DNA of 64,000 nt. Source: JAFAZJ01 sp050183765. Lineage in GTDB: Bacteria; Pseudomonadota; Alphaproteobacteria; Reyranellales; Reyranellaceae. Positions 41,126 through 50,667 of this stretch are shown here, piece after piece. Position 1 is the stretch's first letter, and every line of letters starts with the position of its first letter. A program made the translations under genes and the position numbers. Under the pieces are notes generated by a model that saw nothing but the letters and a program-made list of their open reading frames with translations, was not told the origin of the DNA and did not search any database. The stretch is from positions 5,068 to 69,067 of the forward strand of contig JBFXAZ010000013.1 in the NCBI GenBank assembly GCA_050183765.1, given 5' to 3'.

Positions 41126-43381
41126 ATGGCGAACGTGACGCGCTTGCAAACGGGCTACAGCAACCTCCCAGTCGAAGCGCCGCCGCCGGTCTCGCAGCAG
41201 GGGCCCCAGGGCGATCCTTCGCCGTCGGTATCGGTCCGCAATATCCTGGGCATGCTGCGGCGCCACAAGCTGCTGATCGGCGGCGTGGCGCTGATCGGCA
41301 CGACCATCGCCTGGCTGATCGCCAACCAGCTGACCCCGGTCTATCAGGCCCAGGCCGACATCGTCATCGAAGGCGGCGGCGATACGCCGATCATCAATCC
41401 CAACCAGGGCGCGGGGTCGCCCGACGTCAACATGGAGGCCGAGGCCGCCAAGCTGAAGAGCGAGGCCAATGCCCGCATCTCGGTGCGCGCGCTGAACCTG
41501 ATCGAGCATCCGCTGTTCAATCAGGAGCTCGCGCCGCCGCGGCAGGGCAAGCTCAAGGCGCTGTTCGCCCCCGTGATGAAGGATCGGCGCCGGCGAGGCG
41601 CCGCCGCGCCGCCGCGCCTGCCGGCCGAGGAAGTCCGCCGCCGCCTCGACGCGATGCCGCCGGACCAGAAGGACCCCTTCTACAACCAGATCGCCGGCGC
41701 CTGGGCTGGCGGCCTGTCGACGGCGATCCCGCCGTTCTCGCGCGTGCTCAGCATCCGCTACCGCTCGTCCGATCCGCAGCTCGCCGCGCACTCGGTGAAC
41801 CAGGCGATCCGGACCTACATGGAGCAGCAGAAGGACGACAAGCAGAAGGATGCGCTGGAGCTGATGCGCTTCCTCGCCACCCAGACCGAGGACGCCCGCA
41901 AGGCGGTGGTCAAGGCGGAGCGCGAGCTGGCCGAATTCCGCGCCGCCAACCAGATCTACGATACCGGTGACGCCTCGACGCAGACCAAGCAGCTGATCGA
42001 GCTGCAGTCGCAGCTGCTGGCGGCCGAGAAGGACCTGCGCGAGAAGGCGGCGCGTGCCGAGAACGGCATGTTGCCCAACGACAACACCCTGCTCGCCGAG
42101 CTGGCGAACGCCGAGAAGCGCGTCGCCGAGCTCGCGGCGCAGTTCGGGCCGAGCCATCCCGACATGGTGCGCGCGCGCCGACAGCTGGGCGCCGTGCAGG
42201 CCCGCGTCGAGGCCGAGCGTGCCCGCGTCATCCGCAACCAGGGCCGCGAGGTCGAGGCCACGCGCATCTCGGTCGAGAAGCTGCGCGCGGAGGTCAGCCG
42301 TCTCGAGGACCAGATCCGGCGCCAGACCGTGAACCTGGCGCAGCTGCGCACGCTGCAGACCGAGCTCGACACGCGCAAGCAGTACTACCAGGCGCTGCTG
42401 CAGCGCTTCCAGGGCGTCAAGGTCGACACCGAGGTGAAGCGCAAGTCGATCGCCCGTGTGCTGAACGACGCCGAGGTCCCCGCCACGCCCGTCGCGCCGC
42501 GCAAGGATCTCATCGTCCTGATGGCCTTCGTCGCCTCGCTGGCGCTGGGCGTGGCGGTCGCGATCGTCATCGAGCTGATGGACTCCGGCTTCCGTTCGAT
42601 CCACCAGCTCGAGCAGATGACCGGCGTGGCCGCGCTGGGCATGGTGCCGTTCCAGTCCGGCCGGCTGCGGCGCAACGCCAAGCCGTGGATGAACATCGTC
42701 GACAAGCCGAACTCGGCCTACTCCGAGGCGTTGCGCACGATCCGGACCGGCATCCAGCTGTCGAGCGCCGACCATCCGCAGCGCACCGTCGTCGTCACCT
42801 CGTCGGTGCCCGGCGAGGGCAAGACCACCACGTCGCTGTCGCTGGCCGCCGCCTCGGCCGCCTCGGGCGCGCGCACGCTCCTGATCGATTGCGACCTGCG
42901 CCAGCCCTCGGCGCACAAGAACCTCGGCGTCGACAACGAGGCCGGCCTGGCCGAGTTCCTCTCGGGGCAACGCAACCTCGAGGAGCTGGTGCACGTCGAG
43001 CCGCGCACCGGCCTGTACTACATCCTCGCCGGCAAGCGTCCACCCTCGCCTACCGACCTGCTCGGCTCCCTGCGCATGCGCAAGCTGCTGCAGCAGCTGG
43101 GCGACGCCTTCGACCTCGTCGTGCTCGACACGCCGCCGGTGCTCGCGGTGTCGGACGCGCTCCTGCTGGTGCGCCAGGCCGACACGACGATCTTTGTTGT
43201 GCGCTGGGAGAAGACGCGGCGCGATATCGCCTCGACCGGGGTGAAGATGGTCTACGAGGCCGGCGCGCGCCTGTCGGGCATCGTGCTTACCCAGGTGGAC
43301 CTGCGCCGCCACGCCCAGTACGACTATACCGACAGCGGCGTGTACTACTACCGCGGCTACAAGAAGTACTACGGCGACTAG
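41126..43381 (+). CDS. Polysaccharide copolymerase with tyrosine autokinase domain (Wzc/ExoP type)
   Basis: 751 aa. Wzz-type region with two membrane helices (LIGGVALIGTTIAWLIANQL at about 55 and LIVLMAFVASLALGVAVAIV at about 460) surrounds a long periplasmic coiled coil. The cytoplasmic BY-kinase domain has Walker A VTSSVPGEGKTTTSLSLA (about 560), Walker A' TLLIDCDLRQPSAH and Walker B LVVLDTPPVLAVSDAL. The C terminus is a tyrosine cluster (YDYTDSGVYYYRGYKKYYGD), the autophosphorylation tail. It controls chain length and export of the polysaccharide, acting with the Wza-like protein encoded 7 kb to the left. ATG 41126. Confidence 0.96.
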   Translation: MANVTRLQTGYSNLPVEAPPPVSQQGPQGDPSPSVSVRNILGMLRRHKLLIGGVALIGTTIAWLIANQLTPVYQAQADIVIEGGGDTPIINPNQGAGSPDVNMEAEAAKLKSEANARISVRALNLIEHPLFNQELAPPRQGKLKALFAPVMKDRRRRGAAAPPRLPAEEVRRRLDAMPPDQKDPFYNQIAGAWAGGLSTAIPPFSRVLSIRYRSSDPQLAAHSVNQAIRTYMEQQKDDKQKDALELMRFLATQTEDARKAVVKAERELAEFRAANQIYDTGDASTQTKQLIELQSQLLAAEKDLREKAARAENGMLPNDNTLLAELANAEKRVAELAAQFGPSHPDMVRARRQLGAVQARVEAERARVIRNQGREVEATRISVEKLRAEVSRLEDQIRRQTVNLAQLRTLQTELDTRKQYYQALLQRFQGVKVDTEVKRKSIARVLNDAEVPATPVAPRKDLIVLMAFVASLALGVAVAIVIELMDSGFRSIHQLEQMTGVAALGMVPFQSGRLRRNAKPWMNIVDKPNSAYSEALRTIRTGIQLSSADHPQRTVVVTSSVPGEGKTTTSLSLAAASAASGARTLLIDCDLRQPSAHKNLGVDNEAGLAEFLSGQRNLEELVHVEPRTGLYYILAGKRPPSPTDLLGSLRMRKLLQQLGDAFDLVVLDTPPVLAVSDALLLVRQADTTIFVVRWEKTRRDIASTGVKMVYEAGARLSGIVLTQVDLRRHAQYDYTDSGVYYYRGYKKYYGD

Positions 43382-43405
43382 GCGCCACCCTCGACGCGGT
43401 CCGTC

Positions 43406-44191
43406 ATGGCGATGACCACGAACCGTATCTCGCTGATCTCCGACGTGCGGCCGGACGAGCGCGCGCGGCGCAGGAGCAGCCGCCAGGCGGGTCCCGAGCA
43501 TCTGCGCCACCGGCTGTCGCTGCCGCTGGGGATCATCGCCATCGTCGGCGGCCTGGCGCTGGGCGCCGTGGCGTTCCCGCACCTGATTGCGGCCATCGCC
43601 GTCGTCCAGGCACGACCGATCGCCGAGCGCTTCATCAGCGGCGAGCGCGGTCCCTATCTGGCGAATGTCGAGCACGCCGGCGAGCGGCTGCAATTCGCGC
43701 TGGGCCTGGCGCCGGACGCCGATACCGCTGTGCTGCTGGCCGATCTGCGGCTGTGGCAGGCGCGGCGCGCCGCGGACACCAAGACCACGCTCGCCTATGC
43801 CCGGCAGAGCGCCGAGGCCGCGAAGCTCGCGATACGCCATGCCCCGGCCCATGCCACGGCGTGGACCGCGCTGGCCGACGCGCTCGAAGTGCTGAACCCG
43901 GGCGACGCCTCGGTCGTCGCGCCGCTGTCACGCGCGCTGCTGGTGTCGCCTTACGACCCGAGGCGGCGGCGCACGCGCGTCAACCTGGCGATGCGCCATT
44001 GGCAGGCGCTGCCGCCGCAGGCGCAGAAGGCGGCCGGTCCGCCGATCGTCGCCATGGCGCGGGCCGACCTGGATGTGCTGGCCAGGCTCACCAAGCAGAA
44101 CCTGGCGCTGGGCGCGGTGCGCGACGCGCTGGCCGCCGACGCCGAGCTCGCCCGCCGCTTCGACGCCGCCTATATCGCCCTGCCTAATTGA
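43406..44191 (+). CDS. Membrane-anchored helical protein of the export locus, unknown function
   Basis: 261 aa, start ATG 43406. A basic N-terminal cytoplasmic part (about 1-35, rich in Arg) leads to one membrane helix (LSLPLGIIAIVGGLALGAVA). The rest is alpha-helical and Ala-rich with TPR-like spacing: EHAGERLQFALGLAPDADTA, AIRHAPAHATAWTALADALE, LNLAMRHWQALP-like (VNLAMRHWQALPPQAQKAA). It follows the kinase gene by 24 bases and is probably in its operon. No family recognised; similar small helical proteins close exopolysaccharide operons in related bacteria. It overlaps the convergent SH3 gene by 8 bases. Confidence 0.7.
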   Translation: MAMTTNRISLISDVRPDERARRRSSRQAGPEHLRHRLSLPLGIIAIVGGLALGAVAFPHLIAAIAVVQARPIAERFISGERGPYLANVEHAGERLQFALGLAPDADTAVLLADLRLWQARRAADTKTTLAYARQSAEAAKLAIRHAPAHATAWTALADALEVLNPGDASVVAPLSRALLVSPYDPRRRRTRVNLAMRHWQALPPQAQKAAGPPIVAMARADLDVLARLTKQNLALGAVRDALAADAELARRFDAAYIALPN

Positions 44192-44735
44192 CGACTTCGC
44201 CCTTGTAGACGCCCCACACGTGGCGGCGCTCGACCCAGCCGATATGACCGCCGGCCTGCACACGGCACCAGTCACCCGAGCATGACTTCACCTGGGCGAT
44301 GACCTCCACGCCCATGCGGGCGACCTCGGCGGCCTTGGCCGACGGCGTCTTGCGCATCGGCGCATTGGCCGTGGTGACGATAACATAGCGCCTGCCGCTC
44401 AGCAGGCTCTGGTGCACCCAGCCGCCGGCGCCCTGCCAGTCGCGGATCTTCCGCCAGTTCTCGTACTCGCCGACGATCTCGATCGGCATGCCCTTGCGCT
44501 TGAAGACCCAGGTAATGGGGTAGCGCGTGGCCGGTCCGGTGCGCACGTTGGTCTCGTCCGCGCGGATCACGGCGAAGCGCGGCACCGGCAGCCCGGTGCC
44601 CTTGCGCAGCGGCGGCGGGTGGGCCCCGCCCGACGCGGCGACTGTCTGGGCAAAGGCGGGCGGGCCGGCGACCGCCAGCAGGCCGGCCAAGGCCACAGCC
44701 AACCCCGAGCGTCTCGTCCACGCGTCACGCCTCAT
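44184..44735 (-). CDS. Exported SH3-domain protein
   Basis: 183 aa from ATG 44735 (GTG 44771 adds twelve residues). Signal peptide SGLAVALAGLLAVAGPPAFA, then two bacterial SH3 modules: FAVIRADETNVRTGPATRYP with VFKRKGMPIEIVGEYENWRK, and YVIVTTANAPMRKTPSAKAA with CRVQAGGHIGWVERRHVWGV. Such SH3_3/SH3_4-type modules bind peptidoglycan or act as structural partners. The cysteine pair in KSCSGDWCRV probably forms a disulfide. Convergent with the export locus; function otherwise unknown. Confidence 0.85.
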   Translation of the reverse strand: MRRDAWTRRSGLAVALAGLLAVAGPPAFAQTVAASGGAHPPPLRKGTGLPVPRFAVIRADETNVRTGPATRYPITWVFKRKGMPIEIVGEYENWRKIRDWQGAGGWVHQSLLSGRRYVIVTTANAPMRKTPSAKAAEVARMGVEVIAQVKSCSGDWCRVQAGGHIGWVERRHVWGVYKGEVVN

Positions 44736-44895
44736 TCGCAAGATATATCCCAACCCGCCCTGTCGATCCACCTGTCAAAGCCCCGATAAGCGGCGGATTC
44801 GGCATGGTTTTTGCGGGTTGGTCGCGTTGGGGAAGCAAACTGGACAAGCCGCGCGGGGCTTTGCTATTGCCGCGTTTGGGGTCGCTGGAGCCATC

Positions 44896-45888
44896 ATGGC
44901 CGTATCGCCGAAGAAGCCGCTCGTCATTGTCACGCGCAAGCTGCCGGATGCCATCGAGACGCGCATGATGGAGCTGTTCGACACACGCCTGAACGCCGAC
45001 GACAAGCCGATGACCCAGGCCCAGCTGATCGAGGCCGCCAAGGCCGCCGACGTGCTGGTGCCCACGGTGACCGACCGCATCGACGCGCGCGTGCTGTCGC
45101 AGGCCGGCCCGAAGCTGCGCCTGATCGCCTCTTTCGGGACCGGCGTCGACCACGTCGACCTCGACACCGCCCGTCAGCGCGGCATGGTGGTGACCAACAC
45201 GCCCGGCGTGCTGACCGAGGACACCGCCGACATGACCATGGCGCTGATCCTCGCCGTGGCGCGGCGCATCGGCGAGGGCGAGCGCCTGGTGCGCGCCGCC
45301 AAGTGGACGGGGTGGGCGCCGACCGCGATGCTGGGCGCGCGCATCTGGGGCAAGCGGTTGGGCGTCATCGGCATGGGCCGCATCGGCCAGGCCGTGGCGC
45401 GCCGCGCCCGCGGCTTCGGCATGGCGGTGCACTACCACAACCGCCGACGCCTGCACGCCGACATCGAGAAGCCGCTCGAGGCGACCTACTGGGAGAGCCT
45501 CGACCAGATGCTGGCGCGCATGGACATCGTCTCGATCAATTGCCCGCACACGCCGGCGACCTATCACCTGCTCTCGGCGCGGCGGCTGAAGCTGCTGCGG
45601 CCCAGCGCCATCCTGGTCAACACCGCGCGCGGCGAGGTGGTCGACGAGAATGCGCTGACCCGCATGCTGCGCGCCGGCGAGCTGGCCGGCGCCGGCCTCG
45701 ACGTCTTCGAGCACGAGCCGGCGATCAACCCCAAGCTGGTCGAGCTCGACAAGGTCGTGCTGCTGCCGCACATGGGTTCGGCCACGCTCGAGGGCCGCAT
45801 CGAGATGGGCGAGAAGGTCATCATCAACATCAAGACCTTCATCGACGGCCACCGCCCGCCCGACCGCGTGCTGGCGGCGATGTTCTGA
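44896..45888 (+). CDS. D-isomer 2-hydroxyacid dehydrogenase (glyoxylate/hydroxypyruvate reductase-like)
   Basis: 330 aa. Typical layout: substrate domain with RLIASFGTGVDHVDLDTARQ, Rossmann motif GVIGMGRIGQAVARRARGFG, and catalytic Arg in VNTARGEVVDENALTR, Glu in VFEHEPAINPKLVEL and His in LLPHMGSATLEGR. ATG 44896 is chosen; a longer frame upstream has no family similarity. The enzyme would reduce glyoxylate or hydroxypyruvate with NAD(P)H, or oxidise a D-hydroxyacid. The overall form resembles GyaR. Confidence 0.9.
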   Translation: MAVSPKKPLVIVTRKLPDAIETRMMELFDTRLNADDKPMTQAQLIEAAKAADVLVPTVTDRIDARVLSQAGPKLRLIASFGTGVDHVDLDTARQRGMVVTNTPGVLTEDTADMTMALILAVARRIGEGERLVRAAKWTGWAPTAMLGARIWGKRLGVIGMGRIGQAVARRARGFGMAVHYHNRRRLHADIEKPLEATYWESLDQMLARMDIVSINCPHTPATYHLLSARRLKLLRPSAILVNTARGEVVDENALTRMLRAGELAGAGLDVFEHEPAINPKLVELDKVVLLPHMGSATLEGRIEMGEKVIINIKTFIDGHRPPDRVLAAMF

Positions 45889-45900
45889 AATGCGGCGCCG

Positions 45901-46185
45901 CTACGCCGCCTTCAGCCTCTCAAGCTCCGTCTCGAACTCGAACCGCAGCTGCGCGGCCTCGGGCTCGGGCAGCCAGTTCGTCATCTGCGGGAAGATCGTC
46001 TGGTAGAGTCGCAGCTGCCGCGCATCCCACGGCAGGGTTCGCGCCGAGCGCGCCTCGTTCAGGATGACCTGCAGGCGGGCGCGGACCTTCTCGGGATCGG
46101 CCCGATACGCCCTGGGCGCGGCATCCTCGTCGAACAACTCGGGCTCATCGTTGCCGAACAGGTCCGGCTGATTGTCGCTGGCCAT
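45901..46185 (-). CDS. Small conserved acidic protein, unknown function
   Basis: 94 aa from ATG 46185 (GTG 46221 would lengthen it). An acidic N terminus (DNQPDLFGNDEPELFDEDAA) precedes helices ADPEKVRARLQVILNEARSA and QLRLYQTIFPQMTNWLPEPE, ending RFEFETELERL. I have seen this pattern in alphaproteobacterial hypothetical proteins but know no function. Convergent with the dehydrogenase (12-base gap), and unrelated to the large enzyme that follows. Confidence 0.65.
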   Translation of the reverse strand: MASDNQPDLFGNDEPELFDEDAAPRAYRADPEKVRARLQVILNEARSARTLPWDARQLRLYQTIFPQMTNWLPEPEAAQLRFEFETELERLKAA

Positions 46186-46284
46186 TGTCTGCCGATTGGA
46201 CTCACTCAAGAGGGACACCAATATTGCGCTACGCGGCCGCTATACGCGAGGCCTTCCCACGGGAGCTTGTCCCCAGTCTGGGGA

Positions 46285-49200
46285 TCAGGCGACAGGCCCC
46301 GCGAGGTCGCCGGCCTGCTGTGTCTTGAGAACAAGGGCCAGCGCATCGGCGTCCAGCAGCGGGCCCGCGCATATCCGGTCGAGCAACACGGCCTGAGCGG
46401 GTTCCAGCGCGACGAGTCGGCCGAGAACGTGCAGCAGGTCGATCAGGTCGCTGGTATACTCGGCGAGCCAGCTCTCAGGTTGAACGCTGTCGAGCGGCGA
46501 CGGCGGACGTCTGTCGCCAATGATGGGGCGGCTGCGGTCACGACGACGGTAGCTGAACCACTGGCGGATCACTTGCTTGCCGGAAACCTCGTATGCCCAG
46601 ACCGCAGGTGAGACGTTCTCGACACTCCCCTTCCCAATGCGTAACCGCCGCGTAGCCGGATCGTAGTCGATCTCGTCCGGCAGGGGTTCCGGCGCCGAAG
46701 GGATGGCGCCGTCCTCAGGAACATAAGGGGCCTCCGCCTTTGGCAGACGCGGAGGCCTGCGCGGGCGGTTCGCCGCCGCGTCGACAAACCGTTCGCCGTA
46801 GCAGTGCAGCCAAACAACCTCGCGTCCCAGCGCGGCCGCTTCGTCAAACAACGCCGCATCGGCGGTGAGAGGCACGCGCAAACCCGGCTGCACGAGATCG
46901 GCTTCAAAGCGTGAGGTGAAGGCAGGATGGGCGAGCGTCGCGGCAATGTAGGCCATCACGTCTTCGGCCGTGACCTCGCGGCCAAAAGCCTCCGCAAGAT
47001 GTGTCACCAGCGCGAGCTTAATGTTGGGCGTCTTCGCCGCTCGATCATGCCACAGCGGATAAACTCGGCCACCTCGACCGTTGTAGTGGTGAAGATCAGT
47101 TATGGCGGCTGAAAGCGTCAGAGCTGGACCGCCACTGGGCGACCGATCTGAGGGGGCAGTTAGTAGTACCTGGCGTGGAGAAAGCATGCCCCAGAGCTTC
47201 GGGTTCGGCTGATTAATCAGGCGAGCATCCGGAATGATCCATTGGCGATCAAAAGAACGAAATCCGTAGTGGATGGCTTGTATTGAGCCTCCGTGGTCAT
47301 CAACAACCGGAACGAGGCGTTCCTCGTGGCCCGGTAGACCATGAGCGATTGGCTTGCCCAAGTGCTTGTCACCCGGCTCACCATTGCGCAAATGCGGATG
47401 AAATAGGATTGCTTTCTTGCTCGGGTTCGCCTCCGTGACTAATCGATGCCAACGACGTTCTAAAGAGGTTGCATCGGGTGAGATGATCCAAGTTCGACCC
47501 GGCATCACACCCGAGCCGTTGTAAGCAAACATCTCTTCCAGCGGCAGCATCGACGCCCAAAGACCCTCCGCCTCGGGCAGAAACGGATCACGCCAGGCAG
47601 TTGGACAGTCATCCCAGTTGTCGTCGTCGAGCCTGATCGCCTCCATGGCCGCAAACTTTTCCTCGCGCCGTCCCTCGGGCAATCCACGGAACCGTACATG
47701 CGCCGGCTGGTCGGGGTTCTTGTTGAGTTTGCGAGCGGCCAATACGATGCAGACTGGCTGTTGCACCCCCTGGAAGATGCGCGTTGCAACCTCTGGCTGA
47801 TGACCTTCGGGCGAGCAGTCGATCACCCAGATGTCGGAGCAGGTTCGACGCAGATCGTCTCGCATCCGTTGAAAGCCCCGCCCGTTAAGGAATCCTGCCA
47901 CGGTGATGAAGCAGACGATGCCTTCCTCGTCCCGCTCCGGAAGGTTGGTCGACGCCTTCAGCCCCGATCCGAAGACCTTCCACGTCGCCCATCGCCAGAA
48001 ATAGACATAGAGGTTCTTCAGGTGCTTGGCGTGCGCGCCTACACCCCAGGCGGGCGGTGGCTTCCACCGGTCCATCGGTGCCTCACGCCCCTTGCTGCCG
48101 GCCTCGATCCAGCCGCCCCGACCCTCCGCCTTTTCCTTGTATGGCGGATTGCCGATGACCACCGTGATCGGCTGACCGCGCTTGACGGCGTTCGCTTCCC
48201 GTCGCGACCTGGCCACCGGCTCCATCACCTGCGGCAGCCAATCCTCTTCGATGAAGGGATCACCCAGTGTGTCCGTGATGAACAGGCGCAGATCGGGCAT
48301 GGTCGGGGATGGCTTGCCCGGTGTTCCCATCAAGATTTGCATCTCGGCGATCAGCCGCAGCTGGGCGACAGCGAAGGGGCCAAACTGCATCTCAAAGCCG
48401 AAGATACGCTGGGCAGCGGCAGCCTCGACCGCCGCACGCACAGCGCCAGGCCCCTGGTCCGCGGAGACGATGGAAGCGATACGGCGAAGGACGCCGAGCA
48501 GAAACGTGCCGGTTCCAACGGCGGGGTCGGCCACAAACACATCTGCTGACGCGAGCCCCGTCGCCCGCTCGAACAGCGGGCCGCGCAGCGCCTCGTCGAC
48601 AAGCCCAACCATTGCCGTCACGACTTCGGGCGGCGTGTAGTACGAGCCCGTTCGCTTGCGGAGCGCGTTGTCGTAGACCTCGAGGAAGGCTTCGTAGAAG
48701 TACAGCCAGGCGTCGGGATTGTCCTTGCTGATTGTCGGCCAATCGACCGCGTTCAGCACGCGCGTCAGCGTGCCAAGTGACGTCCGAAGCGCGGTCCGGT
48801 TGGTCGCATCATCTGTGAGCAGCCGCAACGCCGTGGCAACCAGGGAGTTCGTAGCCCGCAGTTCCGTCGCGGCCGCCTCGATCCCGTGGTCGAGTGCGAT
48901 GCCCCTTGCCCGGGCCACAAGCAGGCCGAACGTGACCGCCTGGGCATAGCCGTCGGCGAATTGGGCATCATCGGCCTGCGGAAAGAGAAGCTTGCGCCAG
49001 TCGTTGGCAAGCGCGTTGAGACTGGACCTACCGGACTCCATCTGCTCGATGACTTCGTCGCGTAGCAGTCGGCAGAGTCGCGCGCTGATTTCGGCGAGGG
49101 CCTTGGCATTGCGTGGCGGCAGCGGTTCCCAGCGTAGGAAGTCGCTCACCAGCGGCAGCAGTCCCGATGGTGCCGCAAGCGCATCTCCGGAGGTCGTCAC

Positions 49201-49668
49201 GTCTCCGTCGAGATGCACCACGGCACCGACGATCTTGCCGTCGCGCCAGAGGCTGAACGAATTGCCGTCGGTGTAGAGCAGATTCGGCAGCGACTTGAGC
49301 TTGTTCCACTGCGCCTTGTCGTGGGGATCGGTAAAGCGGTTCGGATTGGCACCCTTGCCCGGCGCTTTCACTTCAACGAAGCCAATCAGCGCGCTGTGGG
49401 CTGTCACCGCGAAGTCGGGCCGCGTCTTGAGGTCGGCAAGGGTGATTTCGCCGACAAGTCGCACTGCCCCGGCCGCCATCCCCGAGAGCTGCGCGAGATC
49501 TTGGATCAATGCGTCGAGCGGCGCCCTGAGCTGATCCTCTGGGGCGCCTTCGATCGCAATGCCGCTGAGCTTGGGCTTGATGGCCGCGCCATAGGCAGAG
49601 ATGGCCACCGCGAGATCCTTGATTGGCAAATCCATCCTCTCGGGAGCCGGGCGACTTGGCTCCGCCAC
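46285..49668 (-). CDS. Fused nuclease-DNA adenine methyltransferase (type ISP-like restriction-modification enzyme)
   Basis: 1127 aa from GTG 49668 (ATG 49635 is possible). A PD-(D/E)xK nuclease lies near the N terminus: Asp85 in KTRPDFAVTAHS and Glu99-x-Lys101 in FVEVKAPGKG. The methyltransferase has motif I DPAVGTGTFLLGVLRRI (about 377) and motif IV VVIGNPPYKEKA (about 505), the N6-adenine form. The last 450 residues fit a specificity/C-terminal domain. No helicase motifs separate nuclease and methylase, unlike classical type ISP enzymes. Base composition is lower in GC than the flanking genes. Single gene, no partner subunit. Confidence 0.85.
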   Translation of the reverse strand: MAEPSRPAPERMDLPIKDLAVAISAYGAAIKPKLSGIAIEGAPEDQLRAPLDALIQDLAQLSGMAAGAVRLVGEITLADLKTRPDFAVTAHSALIGFVEVKAPGKGANPNRFTDPHDKAQWNKLKSLPNLLYTDGNSFSLWRDGKIVGAVVHLDGDVTTSGDALAAPSGLLPLVSDFLRWEPLPPRNAKALAEISARLCRLLRDEVIEQMESGRSSLNALANDWRKLLFPQADDAQFADGYAQAVTFGLLVARARGIALDHGIEAAATELRATNSLVATALRLLTDDATNRTALRTSLGTLTRVLNAVDWPTISKDNPDAWLYFYEAFLEVYDNALRKRTGSYYTPPEVVTAMVGLVDEALRGPLFERATGLASADVFVADPAVGTGTFLLGVLRRIASIVSADQGPGAVRAAVEAAAAQRIFGFEMQFGPFAVAQLRLIAEMQILMGTPGKPSPTMPDLRLFITDTLGDPFIEEDWLPQVMEPVARSRREANAVKRGQPITVVIGNPPYKEKAEGRGGWIEAGSKGREAPMDRWKPPPAWGVGAHAKHLKNLYVYFWRWATWKVFGSGLKASTNLPERDEEGIVCFITVAGFLNGRGFQRMRDDLRRTCSDIWVIDCSPEGHQPEVATRIFQGVQQPVCIVLAARKLNKNPDQPAHVRFRGLPEGRREEKFAAMEAIRLDDDNWDDCPTAWRDPFLPEAEGLWASMLPLEEMFAYNGSGVMPGRTWIISPDATSLERRWHRLVTEANPSKKAILFHPHLRNGEPGDKHLGKPIAHGLPGHEERLVPVVDDHGGSIQAIHYGFRSFDRQWIIPDARLINQPNPKLWGMLSPRQVLLTAPSDRSPSGGPALTLSAAITDLHHYNGRGGRVYPLWHDRAAKTPNIKLALVTHLAEAFGREVTAEDVMAYIAATLAHPAFTSRFEADLVQPGLRVPLTADAALFDEAAALGREVVWLHCYGERFVDAAANRPRRPPRLPKAEAPYVPEDGAIPSAPEPLPDEIDYDPATRRLRIGKGSVENVSPAVWAYEVSGKQVIRQWFSYRRRDRSRPIIGDRRPPSPLDSVQPESWLAEYTSDLIDLLHVLGRLVALEPAQAVLLDRICAGPLLDADALALVLKTQQAGDLAGPVA

Positions 49669-49728
49669 GCCAACGATACAACACAGCCTCGGCGCGACGA
49701 AGGGGATGCGTGCACAACAGCAGCACCA

Positions 49729-50655
49729 TCATTCCACCGTGCCCGGCAACGACGTGCGCGACTCGAGCACGTCGCGCGTGGCGCGGCTGACCTGGGCGCC
49801 GAGCAGCACGATGATCGCGGTGTAGTAGATCCACACCATCACGGCGGCGACACCGCCGGCGGCGCCGAAGGCGCTGGCCATGTGGGTGACGCTGAAATAG
49901 TAAACGATCGCCCAGTTGCCCAGCGCGAAGAGCGCGGCGACGATCGCTGCGCCGTACAGCGCGTAGCGCCAGGGCACGACGACGTCGGGCAGCGCCTTGT
50001 AGATCACGGTGAAGAACGCCGCGACGGCGCCGTACTGCAACGCGCTCGAGACGGCGGGACCGAGCCAGACGCCCAGCACCGGGAAGGCTTCGAGTGCGTC
50101 GGTATAGGCGCTGATCACCAGGCCGGCCAGCAGCACGACGAGGAACAGCACGCCGATCACCGTCATCATGGCCAGCGCCAGCAGGCGCGTGCGCAGCTCG
50201 GCGATCACGGGATGGCGGCGCCAGCCGCCGGCCGGCTTCCAGATGTGGTCCAGCGCGCTGTCGAGCTCGACGAAGACCGAGGAGCCGGAATAGAGCAGCA
50301 GCACCACGCCGACCGCCGCGACCCAGCCGCGGCCGCGGAACAGGCCGGTGTCGGCGAAGCGACGCAGGATGTCGAGATTGTCCGCGCCGATCACCGTCGC
50401 GATGGCATCGAGGATGTGCTGCTGCGCCATCAGCCGGCCGACCACCGGCTCGGCGATGGCGACGCTGAAGATCAGCACCGGGCCCAGCGAGAAGATCGTG
50501 TAGAAGGCGATCGCCGCGGCCATCGAGGTCAGGCGGTTGTCGACGAAGCCGCGATAGGTGGCGAGGAAGATGTCGAGCAACAGCCTGGGCAGGCGGTTCT
50601 CCACGAACCCTTTGCACACGGCGATGAAGATGTCCCGGATGCGCTGCCACAGCAT
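49729..50655 (-). CDS. YihY/BrkB family membrane protein
   Basis: 308 aa integral membrane protein. Starts MLWQRIRDIFIAVCKGFVEN; helices include SMAAAIAFYTIFSLGPVLIF (the family's signature first helix, AxAxAFYxxFSLxP), VAAVGVVLLLYSGSSVFVEL, ALAMMTVIGVLFLVVLLAGL and AFGAAGGVAAVMVWIYYTAI. The family was once called ribonuclease BN; its members act in lipid A or phospholipid transport/export, unclear here. The acyltransferase gene lies 12 bases upstream. Confidence 0.93.
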   Translation of the reverse strand: MLWQRIRDIFIAVCKGFVENRLPRLLLDIFLATYRGFVDNRLTSMAAAIAFYTIFSLGPVLIFSVAIAEPVVGRLMAQQHILDAIATVIGADNLDILRRFADTGLFRGRGWVAAVGVVLLLYSGSSVFVELDSALDHIWKPAGGWRRHPVIAELRTRLLALAMMTVIGVLFLVVLLAGLVISAYTDALEAFPVLGVWLGPAVSSALQYGAVAAFFTVIYKALPDVVVPWRYALYGAAIVAALFALGNWAIVYYFSVTHMASAFGAAGGVAAVMVWIYYTAIIVLLGAQVSRATRDVLESRTSLPGTVE

Positions 50656-50667
50656 GACGCGAGCCTA

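Noticed and set aside
40877..43852. Minus-strand open frame of nearly 1000 codons opposite the tyrosine kinase gene
   Set aside because: It is rich in Arg, Gly, Ala and His, without domain patterns, and lies exactly antisense to an obvious Wzc-type gene; GC-rich codon use keeps stop codons rare on the opposite strand.
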